From Geobacillus icigianus (GTDB lineage Bacteria; Bacillota; Bacilli; Bacillales; Anoxybacillaceae): a DNA stretch of 64,000 nucleotides. Made by a program: the position numbers and the translations under genes. The stretch is from the NCBI RefSeq assembly GCF_000750005.1, contig NZ_JPYA01000002.1, positions 1 through 64,000 of the forward strand, read 5' to 3'. The notes beneath the pieces are model-generated. The model made no database searches, was not told the DNA's origin, and saw only the letters and a list, made by a program, of their open reading frames with translations. This document shows positions 9,418 to 19,600 of this stretch, in pieces. Position 1 is the first letter of the stretch, and the number at the start of each line of letters is the position of its first letter.

Positions 9418-10471
9418 ACTGCTCCTCCTTTGCGAATAACGATGGCAGCGCCGTTTCGTAATGGCCGCGGACGATGCCTTTTTCGGTAATGATGGCGGTA
9501 ATGAGTTCGTTTGGTGTCACGTCAAACGCCGGGTTGTACACGTTGACGCCTTCCGGGGCGATGCGCACGCCGGCGAGATGGGTCACTTCGTCCGGATGGC
9601 GCTCTTCAATCGGGATGTCCGCCCCTGTTTTTGTCTTGATGTCGATCGTAGACAGCGGCGCGGCGACGTAAAACGGAATGCCGAACGATTGAGCGAGCAA
9701 AGCGAGGCCGAACGTGCCGATTTTGTTCGCCGTGTCGCCGTTTCGCGCGATCCGGTCGGCGCCGACGATGATGGCGTTAATATGTTTCGCCTTGATCGTT
9801 TGCGCCGCCATGTTGTCGGTGATGAGCGTCACATCGACGCCCGCCTGCATGAGTTCCCATGTGGTCAGGCGCGCCCCTTGCAAAACGGGACGTGTCTCAA
9901 GGGCGTAGACGGACAGCTCGATTCCTTTTTCTTTCGCCAAATAAAACGGAGCAAGCGCCGTTCCGTAGCGGGCGGTGGCGATCGAACCGGCGTTGCAAAT
10001 CGTCATCACCCGGTCGCCCGGGCGGAAAAGGGTCAAGGCGTATTCGCCGATGCGGCGGCACACATCCTCATCTTCGATTTGGATGCGGATCGCTTCGTGA
10101 ATGAGCGATGTTTTCGCTTCGTTGACGGAAGCGGCGCTGTTGGCGGCGGCGACGAGCCGATCGAGCGCCCAAAACAAGTTGACGGCCGTCGGGCGCGCGC
10201 TCGCTAAGTAGTCGCGGTCTTGTTGCAAGCGGCGCTGAAATTCGTCCACCGCTTCGGTTTCATAGCGCGAGGCGGCGAGCGCCAAGCCATAGGCGGCCGT
10301 GATGCCGATCGCCGGCGCCCCGCGCACTTTCAACGTCGCGATCGCCTCATGCACGTCTTCGAGCGTATGCAAGTCGATGTATTCGGTGACCGATGGCAGT
10401 TTTTGTTGGTTTAAAATCGTGATATGCGTCTCGCGCCATTCGACAGAGCGCGGGATGGCAAATGAGTTCAT
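9404..10471 (-). CDS. mtnA: S-methyl-5-thioribose-1-phosphate isomerase
   Basis: 355 residues. It converts methylthioribose-1-phosphate to methylthioribulose-1-phosphate in methionine salvage. The eIF2B-like isomerase signature is clear: [14 protein letters not shown], catalytic Cys159 in [10 protein letters not shown], and the catalytic Asp in [17 protein letters not shown]. The start ATG at 10471 follows AAAGGAAG; a longer frame upstream has no better site. It lies 70 bp after mtnK in the same SAM-controlled minus operon and overlaps the downstream binding-protein gene by 14 bp, so enzyme and importer are very likely cotranscribed. Confidence 0.96.
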   Translation of the reverse strand: MNSFAIPRSVEWRETHITILNQQKLPSVTEYIDLHTLEDVHEAIATLKVRGAPAIGITAAYGLALAASRYETEAVDEFQRRLQQDRDYLASARPTAVNLFWALDRLVAAANSAASVNEAKTSLIHEAIRIQIEDEDVCRRIGEYALTLFRPGDRVMTICNAGSIATARYGTALAPFYLAKEKGIELSVYALETRPVLQGARLTTWELMQAGVDVTLITDNMAAQTIKAKHINAIIVGADRIARNGDTANKIGTFGLALLAQSFGIPFYVAAPLSTIDIKTKTGADIPIEERHPDEVTHLAGVRIAPEGVNVYNPAFDVTPNELITAIITEKGIVRGHYETALPSLFAKEEQYETI

Positions 10472-10541
10472 CGTCGTCTTCCTTTCTCGGTTGATCGATT
10501 GGCCCAAGCTGGCGTTGGACGGCCGGCCCGGGCAGAGGGTG

Positions 10542-11747
<1,206 letters not shown>

Positions 11748-11763
11748 TTACGTTTTGGCAAAT

Positions 11764-11990
11764 GAAAAAGCCTCTTTCGCATACGGAAAGAGGCTTGAAG
11801 ATTATTTGTCTTCACGCCTCTTATCTTTCAGAAAGACAGCGGTCTTTCTGTTGGACTTAGCACCGTGCCCTGCGGAAGCGGGTCGCTTCCGGCGCCGCCC
11901 TTGGCGTGCGCCCTATCTCACGATAGCATTACGGTCGGTTGCTGGGCTTCATTGGGCCAATTCCCTCAGCCAACTCTTGATAAGAGTACC
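11764..11990 (-). ncRNA. SAM-I riboswitch (S box) with terminator, upstream of mtnK
   Basis: Read on the minus strand: the P1/P2 start ACTCTTATCAAGAGT, then GGCTGAGGGA, GGCCC-AATGAAGCCC and the invariant GCAACC, a GC-rich extended middle helix, GGTGCTAA, and the closing GATAAGAG near 11818. An alternative stem leads to the terminator GCCTCTTTC/GAAAGAGGC followed by TTTTT at 11764-11794. SAM binding should favour termination. The aptamer is longer than usual (about 170 nt) because one helix is enlarged. Confidence 0.93.
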
Positions 11991-12053
11991 GGTCTAGCTA
12001 TTGAGTTTTTGCAATTTTCGCGATGTTAACAATCGTTTGGTTGCTTGATTCGA

Positions 12054-12083
12054 ATCATACAGGTTGGGCAGGCGGATTGTCAA
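12054..12083 (-). promoter_or_regulatory. Sigma-A promoter for the mtnK leader
   Basis: Minus-strand TTGACA (12083-12078) and TATGAT (12059-12054) are separated by 18 bp. The start point would fall about 50 bp before the riboswitch. The -35 overlaps the stop codon of mtnU. Confidence 0.7.
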
Positions 12084-12895
12084 TACGTTTTGAAAAATTT
12101 TTTTGCCGCCTCGTCGTAATCGCGCGGCCGGCGGTCGGCAAACACCGGGATGCGCGCACGCACCTGTTTAACGAGCGCCGGGTCGATGTCCGCCAGAAGA
12201 ACGCCCGGCTTTTCATCGGCCTCGGCGATGATTTCGCCCCACGGGTCGATGACGAGCGAATGGCCGGCAAAGTCGTTGTTCGGGTCGCTTCCGGCCCGAT
12301 TGCAGGCGATGACGTAGCATTGATTTTCAATCGCTCGCGCCATCAGCAGCGTCCGCCAATGGTGAAGGCGAGGAAGCGGCCATTCGGCGACGACAAACAG
12401 CGCTTCCGCTCCGGCTAAAGCATGGACGCGAATCCACTCTGGAAAGCGGATGTCATAGCAAATGACTCCGGCGCACGACAGCCCGTCAAGCGAAAATAAG
12501 CCTGGCGCGTTTCCCGGCTGCAAATACAAATGCTCATCCATCAGCTGGAACAGATGAAGTTTGCTATATTCACTGACGATTTGGCCGCTTCGGTCGGCGA
12601 CGATCATCGTGTTCGTCACACCGGCAGCGGTTTTTTTGGCGACTGAGCCGGCGACGAAATGGACGCCGTATGTTTGCGCCAGGCGGGAGGCGAACGCTTT
12701 CGCCCGCCCGGCATCGTCATCAGCAATTTCGTCCAAGCGCGTCAAGTCATAGCCGGTCGTCCATAGTTCCGGAAGCACGACGATATCGGCTCCTTCGTTG
12801 GCGGCGGATTGCACGGCTGTTTCGGCTTGCTGTTCGTTCGTTTGCGGATCGCCAAACGCGATATCGAGCTGGAGGCAAGCGATGCGGATGGTCAT
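12080..12895 (-). CDS. mtnU: Carbon-nitrogen hydrolase MtnU (omega-amidase type)
   Basis: 271 residues of the nitrilase superfamily. The Glu-Lys-Cys triad is visible as E43 (VLPELWTTGY), K112 (SKLHLF) and C146 (VICYDIRFPE). In methionine salvage this family is thought to hydrolyse the alpha-ketoglutaramate formed when the MtnE transaminase uses glutamine, pulling the reaction forward. The start at 12895 has GGGGTGA. It is transcribed divergently from mtnE and is not itself behind a riboswitch. The family is certain; substrate assignment follows B. subtilis YkrU by synteny. Confidence 0.9.
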   Translation of the reverse strand: MTIRIACLQLDIAFGDPQTNEQQAETAVQSAANEGADIVVLPELWTTGYDLTRLDEIADDDAGRAKAFASRLAQTYGVHFVAGSVAKKTAAGVTNTMIVADRSGQIVSEYSKLHLFQLMDEHLYLQPGNAPGLFSLDGLSCAGVICYDIRFPEWIRVHALAGAEALFVVAEWPLPRLHHWRTLLMARAIENQCYVIACNRAGSDPNNDFAGHSLVIDPWGEIIAEADEKPGVLLADIDPALVKQVRARIPVFADRRPRDYDEAAKKFFKTY

Positions 12896-12923
12896 TGTTT
12901 TTCACCCCAATGAAAAAATTTGC

Positions 12924-12952
12924 TTTACATTTTGCTTTTTACGATATATGAT
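12924..12952 (+). promoter_or_regulatory. Probable sigma-A promoter of mtnE
   Basis: TTTACA at 12924-12929 and TATGAT at 12947-12952 with a 17 bp spacer, 42 bp before the mtnE start. No riboswitch lies in between, so mtnE appears not to be under direct SAM control. Confidence 0.6.
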
Positions 12953-12994
12953 GTTGCACTAGAATTTCAAGAATTTTTCAAGAAGGTGTGGGCG

Positions 12995-14170
12995 ATGACG
13001 ATCGAATTTCCTTTTTCCGAACTGCTTGAACAGCTGCCGAAGCAGTTTTTTGCTTCACTTGTCGCCAAAGTGGGAGAGAAAATCAAGGCCGGGCATGATG
13101 TCATTAATTTAGGGCAAGGCAATCCGGACCAGCCGACGCCGAAGCATATCGTTGAGGCGATGCAACGGGCGGCGGTCAATCCGAAATACCATAAATACTC
13201 GCCGTTTCAAGGCTACTCGTTTTTGAAAGAAGCCGTTGCCGCCTTTTATGCACGCGAGTACGGAGTTGAGGTCGACCCGACCCGCGAAGTCGCCATTTTG
13301 TTTGGCGGCAAGGCCGGGCTTGTCGAGCTGCCGCTTTGCCTCGTCAACCCGGGCGATGTGGTGCTCGTCCCGGACCCGGGCTATCCGGATTACTGGTCGG
13401 GAATCGCGCTCGCCCGCGCGCGGATGGAAATGATGCCGCTTGTTGTCGAGCAGCAATTTTTGCCCGATTACAGCGCCATTCCGGCGGCGGTCGCCGACCA
13501 AGCGAAACTGATGTTTTTAAACTATCCGAACAACCCGACCGGTGCGACGGCGACAAAAGAATTTTTCGCCGAGACGGTGGCGTTCGCCGCCAAGCACGGC
13601 ATCGCCGTCGTGCACGACTTTGCCTATGGGGCGATCGGCTTTGACGGCAAAAAGCCGGTCAGCTTCCTCGAAGTTGACGGGGCGAAAGATGTCGGGGTGG
13701 AAATTTACACGTTTTCGAAAACGTACAATATGGCCGGCTGGCGCGTCGCGTTTGCCGTCGGCAATGAACGGATCATTCGGGCGCTTGAGCTGCTGCAAGA
13801 TCATTTGTACGTCAGCCTGTTCGGCGCCGTCCAAGAAGCGGCGGCCGCAGCACTTCTCGGCCCGCAAGATTGTGTCAACGAGCTTGTCGCCCTGTATGAA
13901 GCGCGCCGCAACGCCTTCATCGCCGCGTTGCGCGAGATCGGCTGGGAAGCACCGGCGCCGTCCGGGTCGTTTTTCGCCTGGCTCCCCGTACCGAAAGGGT
14001 GGTCGTCCGCCGAGTTTGCCGATGTGCTCCTTGAGCGGGCGCATGTCGCCGTCGCTCCGGGCATCGGCTTTGGCGAGCACGGCGAAGGGTATGTGCGCGT
14101 CGGCCTATTGACCGATGAGGCGCGGCTCTGTGAAGCGGCGGAGCGGATCGGACGGCTCGGGCTGTTTTGA
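12995..14170 (+). CDS. mtnE: Methionine salvage aminotransferase
   Basis: 391 residues, a PLP-dependent class I/II aminotransferase. It converts 2-oxo-4-methylthiobutanoate to methionine, the last step of the salvage cycle. PLP-binding Lys242 lies in TFSKTYNMAGWR; NYPNNPTGA (about 177-184) and DFAYG (208-212) are typical PLP contacts. The ATG at 12995 is preceded by AAGGTG; an earlier in-frame ATG at 12920 would lie over the promoter and is rejected. It diverges from mtnU, with which it probably works as a transaminase/omega-amidase pair. Confidence 0.92.
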   Translation: MTIEFPFSELLEQLPKQFFASLVAKVGEKIKAGHDVINLGQGNPDQPTPKHIVEAMQRAAVNPKYHKYSPFQGYSFLKEAVAAFYAREYGVEVDPTREVAILFGGKAGLVELPLCLVNPGDVVLVPDPGYPDYWSGIALARARMEMMPLVVEQQFLPDYSAIPAAVADQAKLMFLNYPNNPTGATATKEFFAETVAFAAKHGIAVVHDFAYGAIGFDGKKPVSFLEVDGAKDVGVEIYTFSKTYNMAGWRVAFAVGNERIIRALELLQDHLYVSLFGAVQEAAAAALLGPQDCVNELVALYEARRNAFIAALREIGWEAPAPSGSFFAWLPVPKGWSSAEFADVLLERAHVAVAPGIGFGEHGEGYVRVGLLTDEARLCEAAERIGRLGLF

Positions 14171-14228
14171 AAAAAATGATTGACAACGGCGGCAAAGGCT
14201 GTCATAATTCAAAGTAAATTTGCCATAC

Positions 14229-14257
14229 TTGCCAAAATCGTTTGACAAGTGTATAGT
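14229..14257 (+). promoter_or_regulatory. Probable sigma-A promoter of the mtnWXBD operon
   Basis: TTGCCA (14229-14234), 17 bp spacer, TATAGT (14252-14257). The predicted transcript start is about 5-8 bases before the first helix of the SAM-I riboswitch. Confidence 0.65.
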
Positions 14258-14268
14258 TACGCAAGCAT

Positions 14269-14424
14269 TCTTATCAAGAGCAGGCGGAGGGACGAGCCCA
14301 ATGAAGCCCGGCAACCGGCTTGGTACATTCAAGCACGGTGCTAATTCTTGCAGCGGAAACGCTGAGAGATAAGAAGAGCGCCATAAACGAATGACGCCTC
14401 TTCTTATGAAGAGGCTTTTTTCTT
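14269..14424 (+). ncRNA. SAM-I riboswitch (S box) with terminator, upstream of mtnW
   Basis: TTCTTATCAAGAGC starts P1, followed by GGCGGAGGGA, GCCC-AATGAAGCCC, GGCAACCGG, the CACGGTGCTAATTC segment, and the closing GAGATAAGAAG at 14365-14376. The terminator GCCTCTTC-TTAT-GAAGAGGC plus a T-run lies at 14396-14424, just before the mtnW ribosome binding site. SAM should cause premature termination. Confidence 0.95.
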
Positions 14425-14439
14425 TGGAAAGAGGGATGA

Positions 14440-15684
14440 ATGATGAGTGCAGTGATGGCAACGTATTTGCTTCATGACGAGAAAGACATCCGCAAAAAGG
14501 CGGAAGGGATCGCGCTCGGCTTGACGGTCGGCACGTGGACCGACTTGCCGGCGTTGGAGCAGGAGCAGCTTCGCAAACATAAAGGGGAAGTGGTCGCCGT
14601 TGAGGAGCTTGGCGAAAGCGAGCGTGTAAACGCGTATTTCGGCAAGCGGCTGAAGCGGGCGATCGTCAAAATCGCCTATCCGACGGTCAACTTCAGCGCT
14701 GATTTGCCGGCGCTTTTGGTGACGACGTTTGGCAAATTGTCGCTTGATGGGGAAGTGCGGCTGCTTGATCTCGAGTTTCCGGACGAGTGGAAGCGGCAAT
14801 TTCCGGGGCCGCGCTTTGGCATCAGCGGCATTCGCGAAAAAGTCGGGGTATATAACCGCCCGCTGTTAATGAGCATTTTTAAAGGCATCATCGGCCGCGA
14901 TTTGGCGTATTTGACGTCCGAATTGAAAAAACAGGCGCTTGGCGGCGTCGACCTAGTCAAAGATGACGAAATTTTGTTTGATAGCGAGCTTCTTCCGTTT
15001 GAGAAGCGGATTACGGAAGGAAAGGCCGCGCTTCGGGAAGTGTACGAACAAACGGGCAAACGGACGCTGTACGCCGTTAACTTGACCGGTAAAACGTTTG
15101 AGCTGAAAGAAAAAGCGAAACGGGCCGCCGAGCTTGGCGCCGACGTGCTGTTGTTTAACGTGTTCGCCTACGGGCTTGATGTGTTGCAAGGGCTGCGCGA
15201 GGATGAAAACATCACCGTGCCGATTATGGCGCATCCGGCGTTTAGCGGCGCGATCACGCCGTCTGAGTTTTACGGGGTCGCCCCGTCGCTGTTGCTCGGC
15301 AAGCTGTTGCGGCTCGCCGGGGCTGATTTCGTCCTGTTCCCGTCGCCGTACGGCAGCGTCGCTCTCGAGCGCGAGCAGGCGCTTGGCATCGCCCGGGCGC
15401 TCACCGATGACCAAGAGCCGTTTGCGCGGGCGTTTCCGGTGCCGTCGGCGGGCATTCATCCGGGGCTCGTGCCGCTTCTTGTCCGCGATTTCGGCCTTGA
15501 CAGCATCGTCAACGCCGGCGGCGGCATTCACGGCCATCCGGACGGGGCGATCGGCGGCGGCCAGGCGTTTCGCGCGGCGATCGATGCGGTGTTGGCCGGT
15601 CGGCCGCTCCGCGAAGCAGCTGTTGAAAACGAGGCCCTACAAAAAGCGATCGACCGTTGGGGCGCTGTTGAGGTGGAAGCATGA
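14440..15684 (+). CDS. mtnW: 2,3-diketo-5-methylthiopentyl-1-phosphate enolase (RuBisCO-like protein)
   Basis: 414 residues, a form IV RuBisCO-like protein. It enolises diketomethylthiopentyl-phosphate in the salvage pathway and does not fix CO2. The carbamylated-lysine motif is conserved as [10 protein letters not shown] with K174, and the C-terminal barrel has [16 protein letters not shown], which binds the phosphate. GAGGG lies close to two tandem ATGs (14440, 14443), and either may be used. It is the first gene behind the SAM-I riboswitch. Its stop overlaps the mtnX start (ATGA), indicating tight translational coupling. Confidence 0.95.
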   Translation: MMSAVMATYLLHDEKDIRKKAEGIALGLTVGTWTDLPALEQEQLRKHKGEVVAVEELGESERVNAYFGKRLKRAIVKIAYPTVNFSADLPALLVTTFGKLSLDGEVRLLDLEFPDEWKRQFPGPRFGISGIREKVGVYNRPLLMSIFKGIIGRDLAYLTSELKKQALGGVDLVKDDEILFDSELLPFEKRITEGKAALREVYEQTGKRTLYAVNLTGKTFELKEKAKRAAELGADVLLFNVFAYGLDVLQGLREDENITVPIMAHPAFSGAITPSEFYGVAPSLLLGKLLRLAGADFVLFPSPYGSVALEREQALGIARALTDDQEPFARAFPVPSAGIHPGLVPLLVRDFGLDSIVNAGGGIHGHPDGAIGGGQAFRAAIDAVLAGRPLREAAVENEALQKAIDRWGAVEVEA

Positions 15685-16343
15685 CGAGGCAGCTTGTTCT
15701 CTTTTGCGATTTTGACGGCACGATTACGGAAAACGACAACATTATCGCCATTATGAAACAGTTCGCCCCGCCGGAGTGGGAGGCGCTCAAAGACGACATT
15801 CTCGCTGAGCGCATCTCCGTTCAGGAAGGGGTCGGGAAGATGTTTTCCCTCCTTCCGTCTTCGCTAAAGGGCGAAATCGTCGATTTTCTGCGGGGCACCG
15901 CCCGTTTGCGCGAAGGGTTTCGCGAATTCGCCGCTTGGACGAAAGAGCAGGGCATTCCGCTCTATGTGGTGAGCGGTGGGATCGACTTTTTTGTCTACCC
16001 GCTGCTTGACGGGATCATCGAACGAGAGTGCATTTTTTGCAACGGCTCCGATTTCAGCGGCGCGACGATCCGCATCACGTGGCCTTACGCGTGCGACGGC
16101 GAGTGCCAAAACGGCTGCGGCTGCTGCAAGCCGTCGCTCCTTCGCAAGCTTTCCCGCCCGGACGGGTATCATGTCGTCATCGGCGATTCGATTACGGACG
16201 TAGCGGTGGCGAAGCAAGCGGATTACGTGTTGGCACGCGATTTTTTGCTCCAAAAATGCCAAGAGCTTGGCTTACCCCATGCGCCGTTTGCGACGTTTTT
16301 TGATGTGATGGATCATTTGCAGCAGGTGGAGGTGATCGTATGA
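15681..16343 (+). CDS. mtnX: 2-hydroxy-3-keto-5-methylthiopentenyl-1-phosphate phosphatase
   Basis: 220 residues, HAD superfamily. It removes the phosphate from the MtnW product to give the acireductone. Motif I is FCDFDGTI with nucleophile Asp10 and acid/base Asp12, motif II is VVSGG, and motif III is [17 protein letters not shown] Cys-rich stretch ([13 protein letters not shown], about 133-145) is seen in this subfamily. It overlaps mtnW and mtnB by 4 bp on each side. The split MtnW/MtnX pair replaces the single MtnC enolase-phosphatase of enterobacteria. Confidence 0.94.
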   Translation: MTRQLVLFCDFDGTITENDNIIAIMKQFAPPEWEALKDDILAERISVQEGVGKMFSLLPSSLKGEIVDFLRGTARLREGFREFAAWTKEQGIPLYVVSGGIDFFVYPLLDGIIERECIFCNGSDFSGATIRITWPYACDGECQNGCGCCKPSLLRKLSRPDGYHVVIGDSITDVAVAKQADYVLARDFLLQKCQELGLPHAPFATFFDVMDHLQQVEVIV

Positions 16344-16972
16344 GCCTCGTCGTGCAAAAATGGAACGAGCTCGCCGAGGTGAAGGCCGAGCTTGCCGCCC
16401 GCGACTGGTTTTTCGCGACAAGCGGCAATTTGTCGATCAAAGTGACAAACGATCCGCTCACCTTTCTTGTCACGGCCAGCGGCAAAGACAAACGGAAGCA
16501 GACAGACGAAGATTTTCTGCTCGTTGATGGTGATGGAAACCCGGCGGAAGACACGCATTTGAAGCCGTCGGCGGAGACGCTGCTGCATGTTGAGATTTAT
16601 CGGCGGACGAAGGCCGGCTGCGTCTTGCACGTCCATACGGTCGACAACAACCTCATTTCCGACGTGTACGCCCAAAACGGGGAGGCGGTTTTTTCCGGCC
16701 AAGAAATCATCAAAGCGTTCGGCATTTGGGAGGAAAACGCCGCGGTGCGCATTCCGATCATTGACAATGACGCCGACATCCCGACGTTGGCCGCGAAATT
16801 CGCGAAACATGTCGACGGCGATACGGGCGCGGTATTGATCCATAACCACGGCATCACCGTCTGGGGCCGCGACGCCTTTGAAGTGAAAAAACATTTGGAA
16901 GCATGGGAGTTTTTATTCCGCTGGCAAGTAAAGCGGCTGCTTTTGCAACGGGCTGGCTTGCCAGTTGGTTGA
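16340..16972 (+). CDS. mtnB: Methylthioribulose-1-phosphate dehydratase
   Basis: 210 residues, class II aldolase/adducin fold. It dehydrates methylthioribulose-1-phosphate, the product of MtnA, to the diketo compound used by MtnW. The zinc ligands are expected in [11 protein letters not shown] and [19 protein letters not shown] near residue 30 binds phosphate. The start overlaps the stop of mtnX (ATGA). Third gene of the SAM-controlled unit. The biochemical order differs from gene order, which is usual for this cluster. Confidence 0.94.
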   Translation: MSLVVQKWNELAEVKAELAARDWFFATSGNLSIKVTNDPLTFLVTASGKDKRKQTDEDFLLVDGDGNPAEDTHLKPSAETLLHVEIYRRTKAGCVLHVHTVDNNLISDVYAQNGEAVFSGQEIIKAFGIWEENAAVRIPIIDNDADIPTLAAKFAKHVDGDTGAVLIHNHGITVWGRDAFEVKKHLEAWEFLFRWQVKRLLLQRAGLPVG

Positions 16973-17003
16973 TCTATATTCATTTCCAAGGAGGATGAAA
17001 ACG

Positions 17004-17546
17004 ATGGCAGTCATTAAAGTGAAAAAAACTGGTCAAGTGATTGAGGGAGAGGACAACGTCCGCGCGTTTTTAAACAGCCAAGGTGTCTTGTACGAGCATT
17101 GGGATATTACAAAGCTGCCGGAACATTTGCACGACAAGTATGTGTTAAGCGATGAAGAGAAAGCGGAAATTTTAGCGGCATTTAAAGACGAGATCGAAGA
17201 CTTGGCGGCGCGCCGCGGCTACAAAACATGGGACATTGTCGCTTTGTCCGACGCGACGCCGAACTTGGATGAGCTGCTGAAAAAGTTTGAACAAGTCCAC
17301 ATTCATACAGAAGATGAAGTGCGCGCCATTACGGCCGGCCACGGCATTTTCATCATCAAAGGCGACAAAGAAACGGGCTATTTCGATGTGGAACTCGAAG
17401 CCGGCGATGTCATTTCCGTGCCGGAAGGGAATCCGCACTACTTCACATTGATGGATGACCGCCGGGTGGTGGCTGTCCGCCTGTTCATCGATCCGTCCGG
17501 CTGGGTCGCTCATCCGTATGAGGAAACAGAAGAAGGAAACGGATGA
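17004..17546 (+). CDS. mtnD: Acireductone dioxygenase
   Basis: 180 residues, cupin fold. With Fe(II) it oxidises the acireductone to 2-oxo-4-methylthiobutanoate and formate; the Ni(II) form gives an off-pathway product with CO. The metal site is HIHTEDEVR (two His and Glu) plus the distal His in GNPHYFTL. The ATG at 17004 lies 9 bases after AAGGAGG; an upstream in-frame start would overlap mtnB and has no site of its own. Last gene of the mtnWXBD unit, 31 bp after mtnB. Confidence 0.95.
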   Translation: MAVIKVKKTGQVIEGEDNVRAFLNSQGVLYEHWDITKLPEHLHDKYVLSDEEKAEILAAFKDEIEDLAARRGYKTWDIVALSDATPNLDELLKKFEQVHIHTEDEVRAITAGHGIFIIKGDKETGYFDVELEAGDVISVPEGNPHYFTLMDDRRVVAVRLFIDPSGWVAHPYEETEEGNG

Positions 17547-17885
17547 ACAGTCTACTGTGACTAATCAGGAAATTTTCTGCTCGGTTTGTCTGAGTGTGCT
17601 GCCTCGTTGAGAATGGTGTGGAACGAGGGAGGCCGCACCGGTGGCCTTCCTTCATAAAGTAGTTTGCCTAGTTCTATTCCACGTTAATTCAAATGAAAAC
17701 AGCTCGTTTCCTTCTCTCGCTCTATTAAGGCGTTTCCCCTCTCACTAGAGGAGGAGTGATTTCGTACAAAATAGTGCGATTCCATTTGCTTCTCTAAAAA
17801 ATATCAGCGAAACAGGTTTTTTTGTAGGCGAGATGTTGCTGCTTTGCTCGTGGCTGCCGCTTTTTATTGGCCTTCTTAGTAGGGT
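17547..17885. other. Intergenic region after mtnD
   Basis: 339 bp between convergent genes. A weak stem (GGAGGCC/GGCCTTCC, 17628-17650) may end the mtn transcript, but it has no good T-run. From 17745 there is a fragment of the dispersed CTAG-ended repeat, listed separately. I see no gene. Confidence 0.5.
17745..17804 (+). repeat. Partial copy of the CTAG-ended dispersed repeat
   Basis: Begins CTAGAGGAGGAGTGATTTCG and closely matches the reverse complement of the short copy at 44600-44665 (shared TTCGTACAAAAT and TGCGATTCCATTTG). The right terminal repeat is not recognisable. Confidence 0.55.
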
Positions 17886-18620
17886 TTACAATGTTTCCAT
17901 GAAAAAGAACATAAATAAAATACCGATAATAAACGCGTATGTTGCTGCCCACTCATTTCCATCACCATGACTTTCAGGAATGAGTTCTTTGTAAATAATA
18001 AACAACATGGCTCCAGCAGCAAACGCCAAACCATATGGAACTAAGCTTTCAAAGAGAGAGGCCAAATAAAAGCCGAGCAGTGCCGTGACTATTTCAACTG
18101 TTCCCGTCAATGTGGCGATCAAAAATGCTTTGAAGCGACCGATTTGCTGGTTGACTAAAAACAAGGCGACTAGAAACCCTTCTGGCGCATTTTGTAAGCC
18201 AATGGCCAAGGCAATGAGATTGCCCATTGGAGCAGCGCTGTTTGAGGCGTAGCTGACTCCGATTGATAGCCCTTCCGGAAGATTGTGCAACGTAATGGCA
18301 GCAATGATGAGCATCGCCTTTTCGTCAAACGGCACCCCGCTTTTTGTATGTTCTAAGTCGAGATGCAGAACTGCTAATTCCAGTATGGTTAAAACAAGTA
18401 TTCCTGCGGCAAGGCCAATGAATAGCGTTGAAAAGTTTCCTGTTTGCAATGCTTGTGGGACTAGATTGACCATGGAAGCGGCCATCATGATACCGGCAGA
18501 AAAGGCAAGCAAGATGTCACGCCACCGATGGGTAAGTGATCGAGCTATGAACAAAATGAGTGCGGCGCCAAGTCCAGTTGATAAGGCAGATAGCACGCTG
18601 CCGGTCAGCATATTGTTCAT
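17886..18620 (-). CDS. ZIP-family divalent metal transporter
   Basis: 244 residues with about eight membrane segments. The ZIP signature helix HNLPEGLSIGV (about 112-122) and the second metal-binding helix (NAPEGFLVALFL) carry the conserved His/Glu ligands; IYKELIPESH near the C-terminus is also typical of the GufA/ZupT branch. It likely imports zinc or another divalent ion. Start ATG at 18620 with AGGAGG. It stands alone, convergent with the mtn operon. The exact metal cannot be read from sequence. Confidence 0.88.
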   Translation of the reverse strand: MNNMLTGSVLSALSTGLGAALILFIARSLTHRWRDILLAFSAGIMMAASMVNLVPQALQTGNFSTLFIGLAAGILVLTILELAVLHLDLEHTKSGVPFDEKAMLIIAAITLHNLPEGLSIGVSYASNSAAPMGNLIALAIGLQNAPEGFLVALFLVNQQIGRFKAFLIATLTGTVEIVTALLGFYLASLFESLVPYGLAFAAGAMLFIIYKELIPESHGDGNEWAATYAFIIGILFMFFFMETL

Positions 18621-18760
18621 CGAATTCCTCCTCGTTTTTCTTCTCTCGCTGTGTTTATGAGACGTTTTTTATTGATGTGATCAAACGATCAGATTTTTTG
18701 CAAATATTAGTGGCGATTACTGAAATATTGGTGATGTAACAGATCAGACCGCTTACGAAT

Positions 18761-18899
18761 CTAGGAGACTGGTGATTTAAGGGGGCAAGCCGCTTATCAA
18801 GCCCGTTTTTCAAATAGAAAAGCCTCCTTGCATCAGGATCACCTTTCAAATGCTTCCCCATTGCTCAAAAGAAACAACCGTTTTTCACCAGTCCTCTAG
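18761..18899 (+). repeat. CTAG-ended dispersed repeat, copy A
   Basis: 139 bp, from CTAGGAGACTGGTGATTTAA to TTTTTCACCAGTCCTCTAG. The core has CAAATAGAAAAGCC and CATCAGGATCACC. A second, partial copy without its left terminus continues at 18900-18975 (CAAATAAAAAAGC, GCATCAACATCG, CTTCCCTATTGCTC). The rest of 18621-19025 shows no gene. Confidence 0.8.
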
Positions 18900-19025
18900 T
18901 TTCTCAAATAAAAAAGCTTTGTCGCATCAACATCGTCTTTCAAACGCTTCCCTATTGCTCACGAGAAATAATCGTTAGTAAGTTGAAATTTTGGTTTACA
19001 TCCCGCTGATTCCTCTCATATCAAC

Positions 19026-19256
19026 TTGTACTTAGATGAAACCCGCAACGAAAAATCGGAAATTCTTTATTGCAACTTAAAGGAGGGTTGTGGACTCCTA
19101 CAGGCTTTCGAAGGGAGAAACTTTTTCCAATCGGTTCAATTTTTTTACATGCTTACTAATCGATCTGAGGAAACGGCGTTTCTCATTATTCTTGGCATTA
19201 TATTATTCTACATATGCGCTTGTGTAGTAGAAAATGAAAGATCAGATGCTGTGTGA
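19026..19256 (+). CDS. Possible small membrane peptide
   Basis: An open frame of up to 76 codons whose last 35 (from the Met at about 19149) contain one clear hydrophobic helix (AFLIILGIILFYICACVV) and an acidic tail (ENERSDAV). No ribosome binding site precedes either Met. The AAAGGAGGG at about 19080-19088 points at GTG/TTG codons in other frames that open only short, featureless peptides. It could be a real short transmembrane peptide or chance; I do not recognise a family. Confidence 0.25.
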   Translation: MYLDETRNEKSEILYCNLKEGCGLLQAFEGRNFFQSVQFFYMLTNRSEETAFLIILGIILFYICACVVENERSDAV

Positions 19257-19555
19257 AAAAGTTTTATGGACAGCGCCTGACCTCACCGCAAAGATGAAAG
19301 CCCCTGCCAGTTCGGTAATTTCACAGAAATTATAGACTTGTTAGTCGGTTGTGAAAGGAATGGAGAAAAACGCTGTAGTTTGTCAAATTGTTGAAGATCG
19401 TTAAGAAAAACCGGTTTTTCAGTGCTTCCCGATTGGCAACGACTTGCATCGGCTCTCCTCATAAAATCACCATGATTCGAAAAAAGGAAACAGGTCGGCG
19501 AGAAAAATATGTACATAATGGATAAGAACGGTTGCTTGCTTGCTTTCTGTTCCAG
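19257..19555. other. Intergenic region before the MarR gene
   Basis: About 300 bp with no convincing frame. It holds a GGTTTTTCAGTGCTTCCCGATTGG stretch that vaguely recalls the dispersed repeat, and the marR promoter at its right end. Confidence 0.4.
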
Positions 19556-19561
19556 TATAAT
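19532..19561 (+). promoter_or_regulatory. Probable sigma-A promoter of the MarR gene
   Basis: TTGCTT (19532-19537), 18 bp spacer, TATAAT (19556-19561), about 40 bp before the start codon. Confidence 0.6.
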
Positions 19562-19600
19562 GGAAAGTAAGAAATGGTCAAATGCAAAGGATTGAATGTC

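Noticed and set aside
14180..14218. Promoter TTGACA (14180) with CATAAT (14213) before the mtnW riboswitch
   Set aside because: The spacer is 27 bp, far too long; the TTGCCA-17-TATAGT pair at 14229-14257 fits better.
17628..17650. Terminator after mtnD
   Set aside because: The stem GGAGGCC/GGCCTTCC is short and lacks a T-run, so it is not listed as a separate terminator.
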